A stretch of 64,000 bases of DNA from Vibrio lentus (GTDB lineage Bacteria; Pseudomonadota; Gammaproteobacteria; Enterobacterales; Vibrionaceae), in contig NZ_MCZK01000149.1 in assembly GCF_002875945.1 (NCBI RefSeq), positions 1 to 64,000 of the forward strand, given 5' to 3'. Shown one piece after another: positions 1 through 7,641 of this stretch. Made by a program: the position numbers and the translations under genes. Position 1 is the first letter of the stretch. Every line of letters begins with the position of its first letter. The notes below the pieces were generated by a model. That model was not told the origin of the DNA, did no database searches, and worked only from the letters and a program-made list of their open reading frames with translations.

Positions 1-51
1 GCTTTAAGTGCGTATTATGTATATTATGTTAAATTGAATTAAGTATTTATA

Positions 52-81
52 AGGCAGGTATCTTTATTTGATGCCCTGCCT
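52..81. terminator. possible stem-loop downstream of the hybrid kinase gene
   Basis: AGGCAGG (52-58) and CCTGCCT (75-81) form a 7-bp stem with a 16-nt loop about 100 bp beyond the kinase stop. There is no strong T-run on either side, so this may be a weak terminator or chance. The rest of bases 1-182 shows nothing recognisable. Confidence 0.3.
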
Positions 82-182
82 CTCATTGTGGCGCTACATC
101 GGTGTTCTATTTAACAGTAAGGCTATTTACCATAAAATACCTAATAAACATATATCCTAATCTTCGATTCAGAATATGTTTA

Positions 183-1910
183 TTAGACTTCAAGCATGAG
201 CCTATCAATTGCTTCTGTAATTTCTTTGGTTCTTACTGGCTTGGTCACGAAATCATTCATACCGACATCTAAGCAAGAAAATCTGTCTTCTACTGATGTG
301 TGTGCTGTTAGCGCGACAATTGGTGTTTGGATGTTTGCTTCTCTCATGTATTTGGTTGTGGTCAATCCATCCATTACCGGCATCGACACATCCATTAATA
401 TAATGTCTATTGAATCGCTGTCTTTTTCAATAAAGCCAATAGCTTCTTCACCGTTGCTTGCGATGAAAACTTCGTGGCCTTGTCGCGTTAAGATTAACTT
501 TATGACCATTTGATTGGTTGGATTGTCTTCTACAACTAATACCGAGTATCGACTTCTTGGTTGTTCTTGAATCTGCAGATCATTTTGTCTGTTTGTTTTG
601 TCACAGACGACTCTCGTCGAAACTGGCAACTGCACTTCGAATTTGGAGCCTTGTCCTAGCTCGCTGTTTACAAAGATTCGACCTCGCATCAACTCAACTA
701 GACGTTTGGTGATCGCCAATCCTAGGCCTGTGCCACCGAACCTTCTAGTAATCGTGCTGTCGGCTTGAACAAACGGACTGAATAATGACGAAAGCTGCTG
801 CGCGCTGATTCCAATTCCTGAATCTTCTACCGTGATATAGAACGAGCTTTGTTGATACTTGATCGACACATGTACTTGTCCGCGCTCGGTAAACTTGATT
901 GCATTGCCAATCAAATTAAAGAGGATCTGCGCCAAACGACTCTGGTCAATATAATGAAGCTCGTCTTCAGGGATATCAGTTGTCACCGTCAAGGCTAAAC
1001 CTTTGCTGTCTGCGGCCTTTCTTTGTTCAGATAAAACAAAAGTTACAGTGTCTCTTACGTTGTTCCACTGAGGAGCTAACGAGAAACACCCAGATTCAAT
1101 CTTAGAGAAATCCAACACGTCACTGATAATGGCCAACAAAAGCTCAGACGATGTGCTCATATTAAGCAGTATAGATTGCTGGTCTTGAGTTAGCGCGGTG
1201 GATTTTAATGTGTCAATGAGTCCAATAATGGCGTTCAGCGGTGTCCTGAGTTCGTGACTCATCATCGCTAGGAATTCAGATTTCGCTTTATTGGCTTCTT
1301 CTGCTTCCTTTCTTGCGTTAACGAGCTCTGCGGTTCGTTCTCTTACCGTTGCTTCAAGCTTCTCTTTGTTCTCAATATCGAAGACAGCACGTTCAATTAA
1401 AGGACGGAAACGATTCAAGGTCGCTTTGGTTTCAATGCTGAAATGCTTAGTATTGGAGTGGATAAAGATAATGACGGATTGAGTCAGGCCGCTATCAATA
1501 CCGGTGATCAGAACAGAGTTAATTTGGTCGAGAATAATGGGATGCAAAGAGTTGAATTCACCCAGCGACTTGGGTTCAAAAAGGATGGCGCATTCTCCAT
1601 TGATGACTCGCGAAAGCTTACCGCAATCGTTCCATTTCATCTGTTCAAAGACTTTGTTATTGGTTAACAGGGTTTTGAAAGCACCGTTATTCCCTATCCT
1701 TGATACCACAATAAAGTCGTCGAATTTAATGTATTTCTTGAGGACAAATTCCAAGCTAGAGAATATCTCGGAAATGTTACCCGCTTTACTGATCGCAGAG
1801 ATAGTCGATAAGATCACCCTATTCTCTTCAGCGAGCTTTCGTTCACGGAGTTTTAGTTTTTGTAGTTCAATACGAGCTTCTTGCAGCGCTTCTTGACCTT
1901 CGGAACTCAT
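183..1910 (-). CDS. hybrid sensor histidine kinase/response regulator (VpsS/NahK-like)
   Basis: A 575-aa soluble hybrid kinase with no transmembrane segment. An N-terminal coiled coil (about 1-35) is followed by a GAF-like region (about 40-175) and a second coiled coil ending in the HisKA domain. The H-box histidine is His219 (SHELRTPLN). The HATPase has N-box NLIGNAIKF (332-340), DSGIGIS (363-369) and FGGTGLGLA (391-399). A C-terminal receiver (about 456-570) carries phospho-acceptor Asp507 in LMDVSMP. There is no HPt domain, so phosphate must leave through a separate protein. It overlaps the upstream FIST gene by one base (TAATG), indicating translational coupling. In V. cholerae the equivalent FIST/hybrid-kinase pair (VpsV/NosP-VpsS) feeds LuxU and quorum-sensing output. 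That role here is inferred from pairing and architecture. Confidence 0.85.
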   Translation of the reverse strand: MSSEGQEALQEARIELQKLKLRERKLAEENRVILSTISAISKAGNISEIFSSLEFVLKKYIKFDDFIVVSRIGNNGAFKTLLTNNKVFEQMKWNDCGKLSRVINGECAILFEPKSLGEFNSLHPIILDQINSVLITGIDSGLTQSVIIFIHSNTKHFSIETKATLNRFRPLIERAVFDIENKEKLEATVRERTAELVNARKEAEEANKAKSEFLAMMSHELRTPLNAIIGLIDTLKSTALTQDQQSILLNMSTSSELLLAIISDVLDFSKIESGCFSLAPQWNNVRDTVTFVLSEQRKAADSKGLALTVTTDIPEDELHYIDQSRLAQILFNLIGNAIKFTERGQVHVSIKYQQSSFYITVEDSGIGISAQQLSSLFSPFVQADSTITRRFGGTGLGLAITKRLVELMRGRIFVNSELGQGSKFEVQLPVSTRVVCDKTNRQNDLQIQEQPRSRYSVLVVEDNPTNQMVIKLILTRQGHEVFIASNGEEAIGFIEKDSDSIDIILMDVSMPVMDGLTTTKYMREANIQTPIVALTAHTSVEDRFSCLDVGMNDFVTKPVRTKEITEAIDRLMLEV

Positions 1911-3094
1911 TACTTTTTTAACCTATAAAACGTTGCTGAGGATACCATCAAGTTTCCGTGCGCGTTTTCTCCACCAGAGAGCCTTCCTTGCTCGCCAAAA
2001 GTAAATGGACAGATGTATGGCAAGCCGTTAAGTGCCTGATTTATCTGGTCGCAGACCTCATCCATATCTTGTTTCAGGTGTAGCATTGGTCCTGCGCAAA
2101 AGATGTTGATCGCCCCTAATTTTTCTTCAAGATCCATGTCGTTATAATAAGAAGAATGAATAATGTTGGCGGCACGGCTGATAAGTTGTTGCTTAGAGCC
2201 CTGCATCAAATAAATGGTGTCGCCTTCATTTATATCAGTGAACAACTCGATACCGTTACACTCAGTTTCTCTGATCGAATGCGATAACTTGAAATATGGG
2301 TAATCGTAAGAAGAGCCGACTTTTCGGCCTAACGGATAAACGGTAGATTTTTCAAAAATATACCCATCATCACTGCCACCTAAATGAAAATTAGTCCATT
2401 CATTATAAACGGTGGTCGCAGGCCTATTGTCGATCTCTAATAGTATTCGATTTCTTACCTTGGTGACGGTACCTGAAAATTGAGTCGGCGTATGCCCTGA
2501 GCTTAGTGATGAATATATTGATTGCGATGCAAATACGACGGTCAACGAGACGCCGTTAATAGAGAGCGATTCTTCGTTGAATATACTCCAATTTCCGGAC
2601 ACCTGATTGTCAGCTGCACTGCCCCCAACAATGGGCACTTCTGTACCAAATTTTGTGTCGATAGCCGCCATCACCTTTTCTTCATTACCAGGAGTGGAAT
2701 GAAGTAAGATTAAGTCAGGTATTTCACCTTCTCTATTGGCATTTATCAGTGCTTTATCGATAGCTCGAAAGGTGCTGCCTTCGATAGAATCCGAAAAGTG
2801 CTCAATGCCGGTTCCATAGGCATTGATCCCAGAATCATAGATGATAAGAACGCCAATGACTGGCCCTGAATGAAATCCAGTTTCTGTCATGATCCCGTGG
2901 CAAGTAGTGCATCCGTGGATAGGAGTATTCGGAAGAGCGTCTACCAAATATCGCTGTACAGCGAGTGTTGAATACTCTTCTGTACAGTAGCAAATGAGAC
3001 AAGCTATCTGCTCTGGGGTGTCAACTCCAGAGAGTAACTCATCTACCGCAATTTTATCATCTAAGGAATAAGAGACTTTTGATCGAAATTTCAT
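1910..3094 (-). CDS. FIST N/C domain sensory protein (NosP/VpsV-like)
   Basis: A 394-aa cytoplasmic protein without signal peptide. The FIST_N part (about 25-215) includes HGCTTCHGIM and IVGGSAADN. The FIST_C part (about 220-375) ends with PYICPFTFGEQG, typical of the family. FIST proteins of this length encoded directly before a hybrid histidine kinase are known as NosP, heme proteins that bind nitric oxide and change the activity of the partner kinase. The sequence shows family and coupling, not heme binding, so NO sensing is inferred. It is the first gene of a two-gene operon. The ATG at 3094 is the only sensible start. A sensor of small amino acids is the general alternative for FIST domains. 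Confidence 0.8.
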   Translation of the reverse strand: MKFRSKVSYSLDDKIAVDELLSGVDTPEQIACLICYCTEEYSTLAVQRYLVDALPNTPIHGCTTCHGIMTETGFHSGPVIGVLIIYDSGINAYGTGIEHFSDSIEGSTFRAIDKALINANREGEIPDLILLHSTPGNEEKVMAAIDTKFGTEVPIVGGSAADNQVSGNWSIFNEESLSINGVSLTVVFASQSIYSSLSSGHTPTQFSGTVTKVRNRILLEIDNRPATTVYNEWTNFHLGGSDDGYIFEKSTVYPLGRKVGSSYDYPYFKLSHSIRETECNGIELFTDINEGDTIYLMQGSKQQLISRAANIIHSSYYNDMDLEEKLGAINIFCAGPMLHLKQDMDEVCDQINQALNGLPYICPFTFGEQGRLSGGENAHGNLMVSSATFYRLKK

Positions 3095-3209
3095 AGATTT
3101 CTGAATACTTTATTAATAGCCTATTTATAACACCTTTATGCATTAAGTTTTACTGATTTAGTACATCTTTCTATCAATAAACTACGGTGTAAGTGATTTC
3201 TATGCTCTG

Positions 3210-3575
3210 TTATTCTTTTGAAATGTTGACCAAATATGTGCCACTTTGTTGTGGGAATGTGATGGTTATTGATGAAGCTTTATCAGTCGTTTTCAACACC
3301 CAATTTGATGCTTCATTTTCATCAAGAATTCCCTCTCCATTATGGCTAATGATAAATTTGCCAGTTTCAGATGTTTCGATTAAATAGCCTAGGTTATCGT
3401 CCGAAATTAAAACATTATGTTTATCAATAGTAATTTGACAAGGTTTTGAAACTATACAGTTTATCGTCTCGTCTTGGTCGTATGTCACTGTTCTCCAAGT
3501 AAATGCCGCTATTAAAATAACCAACATGCCGATAATTTGAGCAAGCCTGCCTTTTGTTAGCTTTTGTGCCGCCAT
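3210..3575 (-). CDS. small single-pass membrane protein, unknown function
   Basis: A 121-aa protein I do not recognise. It has a basic N-terminus (KLTKGR), one hydrophobic segment at about 12-28 (IIGMLVILIAAFTW) and a C-terminal beta-rich domain expected in the periplasm, with two cysteines (INCIVSKPC) that could form a disulfide. The start is supported by AGGAG about 11 nt upstream of the ATG. It lies alone between the FIST operon and ccoN, on the opposite strand to ccoN. Its last part resembles small FixH- or carboxypeptidase-regulatory-like beta domains only in general shape. No function is proposed. Confidence 0.6.
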   Translation of the reverse strand: MAAQKLTKGRLAQIIGMLVILIAAFTWRTVTYDQDETINCIVSKPCQITIDKHNVLISDDNLGYLIETSETGKFIISHNGEGILDENEASNWVLKTTDKASSITITFPQQSGTYLVNISKE

Positions 3576-3833
3576 TATAATCTTTACTCCTTGTTACAAA
3601 GTTCAAAGTTTTTAAATAAAAATCCAATTCCAGACCAAGCGTAAGGTTACTACTCTGTCATTGATTTGTTAATTCAAGTATAGTGTCGCGTTGAAAATGC
3701 CACTTTTTTTTAAAATCAGCAAGTGGAAATAAAGTCCTGAATAGGCTGAATTTCCTTTTCTAATTTGGGTGGCATTACGACGTGAGTCGTGTTGGAAGTA
3801 AAGTGTAGTAAATAAGAAATTGGAAGCATGCAA

Positions 3834-5261
3834 ATGAGCCAAGAAAAGCAGCTTGAACAAAACTACAACTATACGGTCGTCCGTCAATTTACCCTCGTTA
3901 CAATTTTGTGGGGTATTGTCGGTATGGGCGTTGGTGTTTTGATTGCCGCTCAATTAGTTTGGCCACAGCTAAACTTTGATACGCCGTGGTTGACGTACAG
4001 TCGTTTACGTCCCCTGCATACTAATGCGGTTATTTTTGCGTTCGGTACAAGTGCGCTGTTTGCAACATCATATTATGTTGTACAACGTACCTGTCAGACG
4101 CGTCTCTTTGGTGGCCCTCTCGTAGCCTTTACCTTTTGGGGTTGGCAAGCGATTATCCTGTCCGCTGCAATTACTTTACCGTTAGGTTTAACCTCTGGTA
4201 AAGAATACGCAGAACTTGAATGGCCAATCGATATTGCTATTACTCTTGTGTGGGTAGCTTATGCGGTCGTGTTCTTCGGAACTATGATTAAGCGTAAGAC
4301 ATCGCACATTTATGTAGCTAACTGGTTCTTCGGAGCCTTCATCATCACGGTTGCCGTGTTGCACATAGTGAACAGCCTAGCTGTTCCAGTATCTGCGTTT
4401 AAATCGTACTCGATTTACTCCGGTGCTATCGATGCAATGGTGCAATGGTGGTACGGACACAATGCGGTAGGCTTCCTATTGACAGCTGGTTTCCTAGGTA
4501 TGATGTATTACTTCGTTCCTAAACAAGCTGGTCGCCCTGTTTACTCTTACCGTTTGTCGATTGTTCACTTCTGGGCTCTTGTGTCTCTGTATATCTGGGC
4601 TGGTCCTCACCACCTACACTACACTGCACTTCCAGACTGGACTCAGTCTCTAGGTATGGTTATGTCTTTGGTTCTGTTTGCTCCTTCTTGGGGTGGCATG
4701 ATCAACGGTATTATGACTCTATCTGGCGCGTGGCATAAGCTTCGCTACGACCCAATCCTACGTTTCCTAATCGTTTCTCTATCATTCTACGGCATGTCGA
4801 CTTTCGAAGGCCCAATGATGGCAATTAAAACGGTTAATGCACTATCTCACTACACGGACTGGACTATCGGTCACGTTCACTCTGGTGCGTTAGGTTGGGT
4901 TGCAATGGTTTCAATCGGTTCGGTTTACCACTTAGTTCCTAAACTATTTGGTCAAGAGCGTATGTACTCTGTATCTCTAATCAATGTTCACTTCTGGTTA
5001 GCAACGATTGGTACCGTTTTCTACATTGTTGCAATGTGGATCTCTGGTGTGATGCAAGGTCTGATGTGGCGTGCAGTTAACTCTGACGGTACATTGACTT
5101 ACAGCTTTGTAGAATCTGTAGAAGCTTCTTACCCGTTCTACTTTGTACGTTTCTTAGGTGGTCTTATCTTCCTATCTGGTATGTTCTTACTGGCATACAA
5201 CACGTACAAAACTGTTTCTGCACCTAAAGATAGCCTTAAAGCTATCCCTCAACCGGCTTAA
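3834..5261 (+). CDS. ccoN: cytochrome c oxidase cbb3-type subunit I
   Basis: Catalytic heme-copper subunit (475 aa) of the high-affinity cbb3 terminal oxidase in the inner membrane, reducing O2 to water with proton pumping at low oxygen. About 12 transmembrane helices are evident. Typical histidine motifs are present: [11 protein letters not shown] for heme b, [10 protein letters not shown] and GPHHLHYT for the CuB/b3 site, and [11 protein letters not shown] near the C-terminal helices. Two in-frame ATGs occur at 3828 and 3834. GGAAG at 3822-3826 is correctly spaced only for 3834, which I chose. It heads ccoNOQP, with ccoO 11 nt downstream. I found no canonical FNR box in the 250 bp upstream. 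Confidence 0.97.
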   Translation: MSQEKQLEQNYNYTVVRQFTLVTILWGIVGMGVGVLIAAQLVWPQLNFDTPWLTYSRLRPLHTNAVIFAFGTSALFATSYYVVQRTCQTRLFGGPLVAFTFWGWQAIILSAAITLPLGLTSGKEYAELEWPIDIAITLVWVAYAVVFFGTMIKRKTSHIYVANWFFGAFIITVAVLHIVNSLAVPVSAFKSYSIYSGAIDAMVQWWYGHNAVGFLLTAGFLGMMYYFVPKQAGRPVYSYRLSIVHFWALVSLYIWAGPHHLHYTALPDWTQSLGMVMSLVLFAPSWGGMINGIMTLSGAWHKLRYDPILRFLIVSLSFYGMSTFEGPMMAIKTVNALSHYTDWTIGHVHSGALGWVAMVSIGSVYHLVPKLFGQERMYSVSLINVHFWLATIGTVFYIVAMWISGVMQGLMWRAVNSDGTLTYSFVESVEASYPFYFVRFLGGLIFLSGMFLLAYNTYKTVSAPKDSLKAIPQPA

Positions 5262-5272
5262 GGAGATTTAGA

Positions 5273-5893
5273 ATGAGCTCAAATTCAAATAATCGCCATG
5301 AGTTGGTCGAGAAAAACGTTGGTCTACTAGCGATCTTAATCGTTATCGCAATCAGCTTTGGTGCTTTAGTAGAAATCACTCCGCTTATTTTCCAAAAGCA
5401 GACGACTGAACCTGTAGAAAACCTACGCGTTTACTCTGCTCTGGAAATGGAAGGTCGTGATATTTACATTCGTGAAGGTTGTAACGTATGTCACAGCCAA
5501 ATGATTCGTCCTTTCCGCTCTGAAACTGAACGTTACGGCCACTACTCTGTAGCGGGCGAAAGCGTTTGGGAACATCCATTCCTATGGGGTTCTAAGCGTA
5601 CTGGTCCAGATCTAGCGCGTGTTGGTGATCGTTATTCTGATGAGTGGCACCGTGTTCACCTTCTAGACCCACGCGAACTTGTTCCTGAATCAAACATGCC
5701 TGGTTTCCCATGGCTTGCTGAGAATGTACTTGATGGCAAATTGACTAAGCAGAAGCTTGAACTCTTCCGCAATCAATTTGGTGTTCCTTACACTGACGAA
5801 CAAATTGCTAACGCTAAACAAGATGTTGAAGGAAAAACAGAGATGGATGCAATCATCGCTTACCTTCAATCGCTTGGCCACGCAATGAAATAA
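5273..5893 (+). CDS. ccoO: cytochrome c oxidase cbb3-type subunit II (mono-heme)
   Basis: A 206-aa membrane-anchored c-type cytochrome of the cbb3 oxidase that passes electrons to CcoN. One N-terminal transmembrane helix (about 17-40) anchors a periplasmic domain with a single heme c motif C70-NV-C73-H74. The distal Met ligand is probably in [10 protein letters not shown]. Length and motif order match CcoO. It starts 11 nt after ccoN with AAGGAG just upstream, and ccoQ follows 9 nt after its stop. Confidence 0.97.
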   Translation: MSSNSNNRHELVEKNVGLLAILIVIAISFGALVEITPLIFQKQTTEPVENLRVYSALEMEGRDIYIREGCNVCHSQMIRPFRSETERYGHYSVAGESVWEHPFLWGSKRTGPDLARVGDRYSDEWHRVHLLDPRELVPESNMPGFPWLAENVLDGKLTKQKLELFRNQFGVPYTDEQIANAKQDVEGKTEMDAIIAYLQSLGHAMK

Positions 5894-5902
5894 GGAATAA
5901 TT

Positions 5903-6076
5903 ATGGACATTATTACATTTCAAAGTGTTTGGACTGTTACTGTTTTTGCTTGTTTCATCGGCATCGTTTGGTGGGCTTTCGGTAAAAATCGTAAGTCGCG
6001 TTTCGATGAAGATGCAAACCTAGTGTTCGCTGATGAAACACCTGCGAAAGATATAAAACAAGGAGTGACGAAGTAA
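5903..6076 (+). CDS. ccoQ: cbb3-type oxidase small subunit CcoQ
   Basis: A 57-aa protein read directly from the bases between ccoO and ccoP: 58 codons including stop TAA at 6074-6076. It starts MDIITFQSVWT, has a single transmembrane helix (about 9-26, ending IVWWAFGK) and a polar cytoplasmic tail. AAGGAATAATT precedes the ATG. Its stop overlaps the ccoP ATG (TAATG). CcoQ stabilises the cbb3 complex in characterised bacteria. Size, single helix and position between O and P make the assignment secure. Confidence 0.93.
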   Translation: MDIITFQSVWTVTVFACFIGIVWWAFGKNRKSRFDEDANLVFADETPAKDIKQGVTK

Positions 6077-7050
6077 TGAGTACATTCTGGAGTATTTGGG
6101 TAACAGTAATCACAATCGGTACGCTGATTGGTTGTGCAGCCTTACTTCGTTGGTGTTCCAACGATAAAACAGGTGTAGAACCAGGTCATGATATGGGCCA
6201 CGAATACGATGGTATTCGTGAGCTTAATAACCCACTGCCTAAATGGTGGACATACCTTTTCATTAGCACAATTGTGTTTGCAGCTGTTTATCTAGCTCTA
6301 TACCCTGGCCTTGGCAACTTTAAAGGTCTGCTAGGTTGGACGAGTTCAAACCAAACAGTTCGTAGCGTAGAAGAGTCTCGCTCTGCAATCGCTGCAGCTC
6401 AAGCTAACAAACAGCTAGACGAGTACGCGAAAGAGCTTGATGACGCGAACACTTACTTTGGCGAAGCATTTAAGAAGCTAGCTCATGATGAGAACGGTCT
6501 ACGTTCTGTTCCTGACATCGCATCTGATGCTGAAGCAATCAAAGTGGGCCAACGTTTGTTCCTACAAAACTGTTCTCAGTGTCACGGCTCTGATGCACGT
6601 GGTCAAAAGGGCTTCCCTAACTTGACTGACGATGCATGGCTATATGGCGGTGAACCACAAGCTATCGTTACTACCATCATGCATGGTCGTGTCGGTCAAA
6701 TGCCAGGTTGGAAAGACGCTCTTGGCGAAGAAGGCGTAAAAGAAGTAGTTAGCTACACTCTTAGCCTTTCTGGTCGTAGCGTAAACGCACGTGAAGCAGA
6801 AGCTGGTAAAGCTCGCTTTGTAGTGTGTGCAGCGTGTCACGGTACTGATGGTAAGGGTAACCCTGCTGTTGGCGCTCCTGACCTGACTGACCGCGATTGG
6901 TTGTTTGGCGATTCTCGCGCAGATGTAACTGAAACAGTTATGTACGGACGTTCTGGCGTAATGCCTGCTTGGAAAGATATTCTAGGCGAAGACAAAGTAC
7001 AGCTGGTTTCATCCTACGTGTGGAGCCTCAGTAACTCAGATAAAGAGTAA
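6076..7050 (+). CDS. ccoP: cytochrome c oxidase cbb3-type subunit III (di-heme)
   Basis: A 324-aa di-heme cytochrome c that accepts electrons from soluble cytochrome c and passes them to CcoO. Two N-terminal hydrophobic segments (about 5-25 and 58-77) are followed by two cytochrome c domains with C166-SQ-C169-H170 and C251-AA-C254-H255. Each has a downstream Met ligand (GQMPGWKD and GVMPAWKD). The two domains are similar to each other, an internal duplication typical of CcoP. It is translationally coupled to ccoQ. A strong terminator follows 10 nt after the stop. Confidence 0.97.
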   Translation: MSTFWSIWVTVITIGTLIGCAALLRWCSNDKTGVEPGHDMGHEYDGIRELNNPLPKWWTYLFISTIVFAAVYLALYPGLGNFKGLLGWTSSNQTVRSVEESRSAIAAAQANKQLDEYAKELDDANTYFGEAFKKLAHDENGLRSVPDIASDAEAIKVGQRLFLQNCSQCHGSDARGQKGFPNLTDDAWLYGGEPQAIVTTIMHGRVGQMPGWKDALGEEGVKEVVSYTLSLSGRSVNAREAEAGKARFVVCAACHGTDGKGNPAVGAPDLTDRDWLFGDSRADVTETVMYGRSGVMPAWKDILGEDKVQLVSSYVWSLSNSDKE

Positions 7051-7060
7051 CATAATAATA

Positions 7061-7092
7061 ACAGCCCCTTCTGAAGGGGCTGTCTTTCTTTT
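7061..7092 (+). terminator. rho-independent terminator after ccoNOQP
   Basis: ACAGCCCCTT (7061-7070) pairs with AAGGGGCTGT (7074-7083) around a 3-nt loop, followed by the T-rich run CTTTCTTTT. It separates the structural oxidase genes from the assembly genes, giving partial uncoupling. Confidence 0.85.
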
Positions 7093-7156
7093 ACAGTTAA
7101 AACCTTAAGTGTTTGTAAAAAAGTTTTATTTCATTGTATATATTGAGAATAATAAT

Positions 7157-7636
7157 ATGGTTCAGCCTTGGTATAAGCAGTTTTGGCCGTGGTTTTTACT
7201 CTTTCTAACCGTTGGCGTTTCTATGCTAACGTTGGTTCGAGTTGCGATACTGACCAACCATTCAATTCACCTTGTAAGTGAAGATTACTATAAAAAAGGG
7301 AAAGGCATTAATGTCGACATTTCAAAAGTCAACATTGCTAATGAGCTTGGCCTATCAGCTTCAGTTAACGAGAAAGGTAACTCGGTTATCATTACTCTAA
7401 ACAAAGGCAAGCTTGACCACTTCCCTGCTATTAACGCAATGTTCGCACACCGAACGTTACCTGACCGTGATTTCACTCAGCTACTGACGGCTGATGCGAG
7501 CGGCAACTACACTTTGACTCTGGACCACGAAATGCAAGGCCCATGGTTTATCGAGCTTTCTCCGCATGATTCTGAATGGTTAGTGCAAGGTCGCATGAAC
7601 TTCCCTATTGATACTCCTACTCAACTAACGAACTAA
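7157..7636 (+). CDS. ccoH: FixH family protein (cbb3 oxidase assembly, CcoH)
   Basis: A 159-aa membrane-anchored protein. It opens MVQPWYKQFWPWFLLF, with one transmembrane helix at about 10-32 and then the conserved SEDYYKKGKGIN motif of FixH/CcoH, followed by a periplasmic beta domain. The ATG at 7157 was chosen over an upstream in-frame codon at 7109 because homologues begin close to this W-rich anchor. CcoH is needed for stable cbb3 assembly. ccoI starts 5 nt downstream, matching the usual ccoGHIS order. ccoG is not in this window next to it. Confidence 0.88.
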   Translation: MVQPWYKQFWPWFLLFLTVGVSMLTLVRVAILTNHSIHLVSEDYYKKGKGINVDISKVNIANELGLSASVNEKGNSVIITLNKGKLDHFPAINAMFAHRTLPDRDFTQLLTADASGNYTLTLDHEMQGPWFIELSPHDSEWLVQGRMNFPIDTPTQLTN

Positions 7637-7641
7637 AGCTT

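Noticed and set aside
3777..3790. ACGAC-GTGA-GTCGT inverted repeat before ccoN
   Set aside because: A perfect 5-bp repeat but too short to name an operator; noted only.
3576..3833. FNR box upstream of ccoN
   Set aside because: TTGATTTGTTAATTCAA looks similar, but the half-site spacing is wrong (7 instead of 4), so I do not call it.
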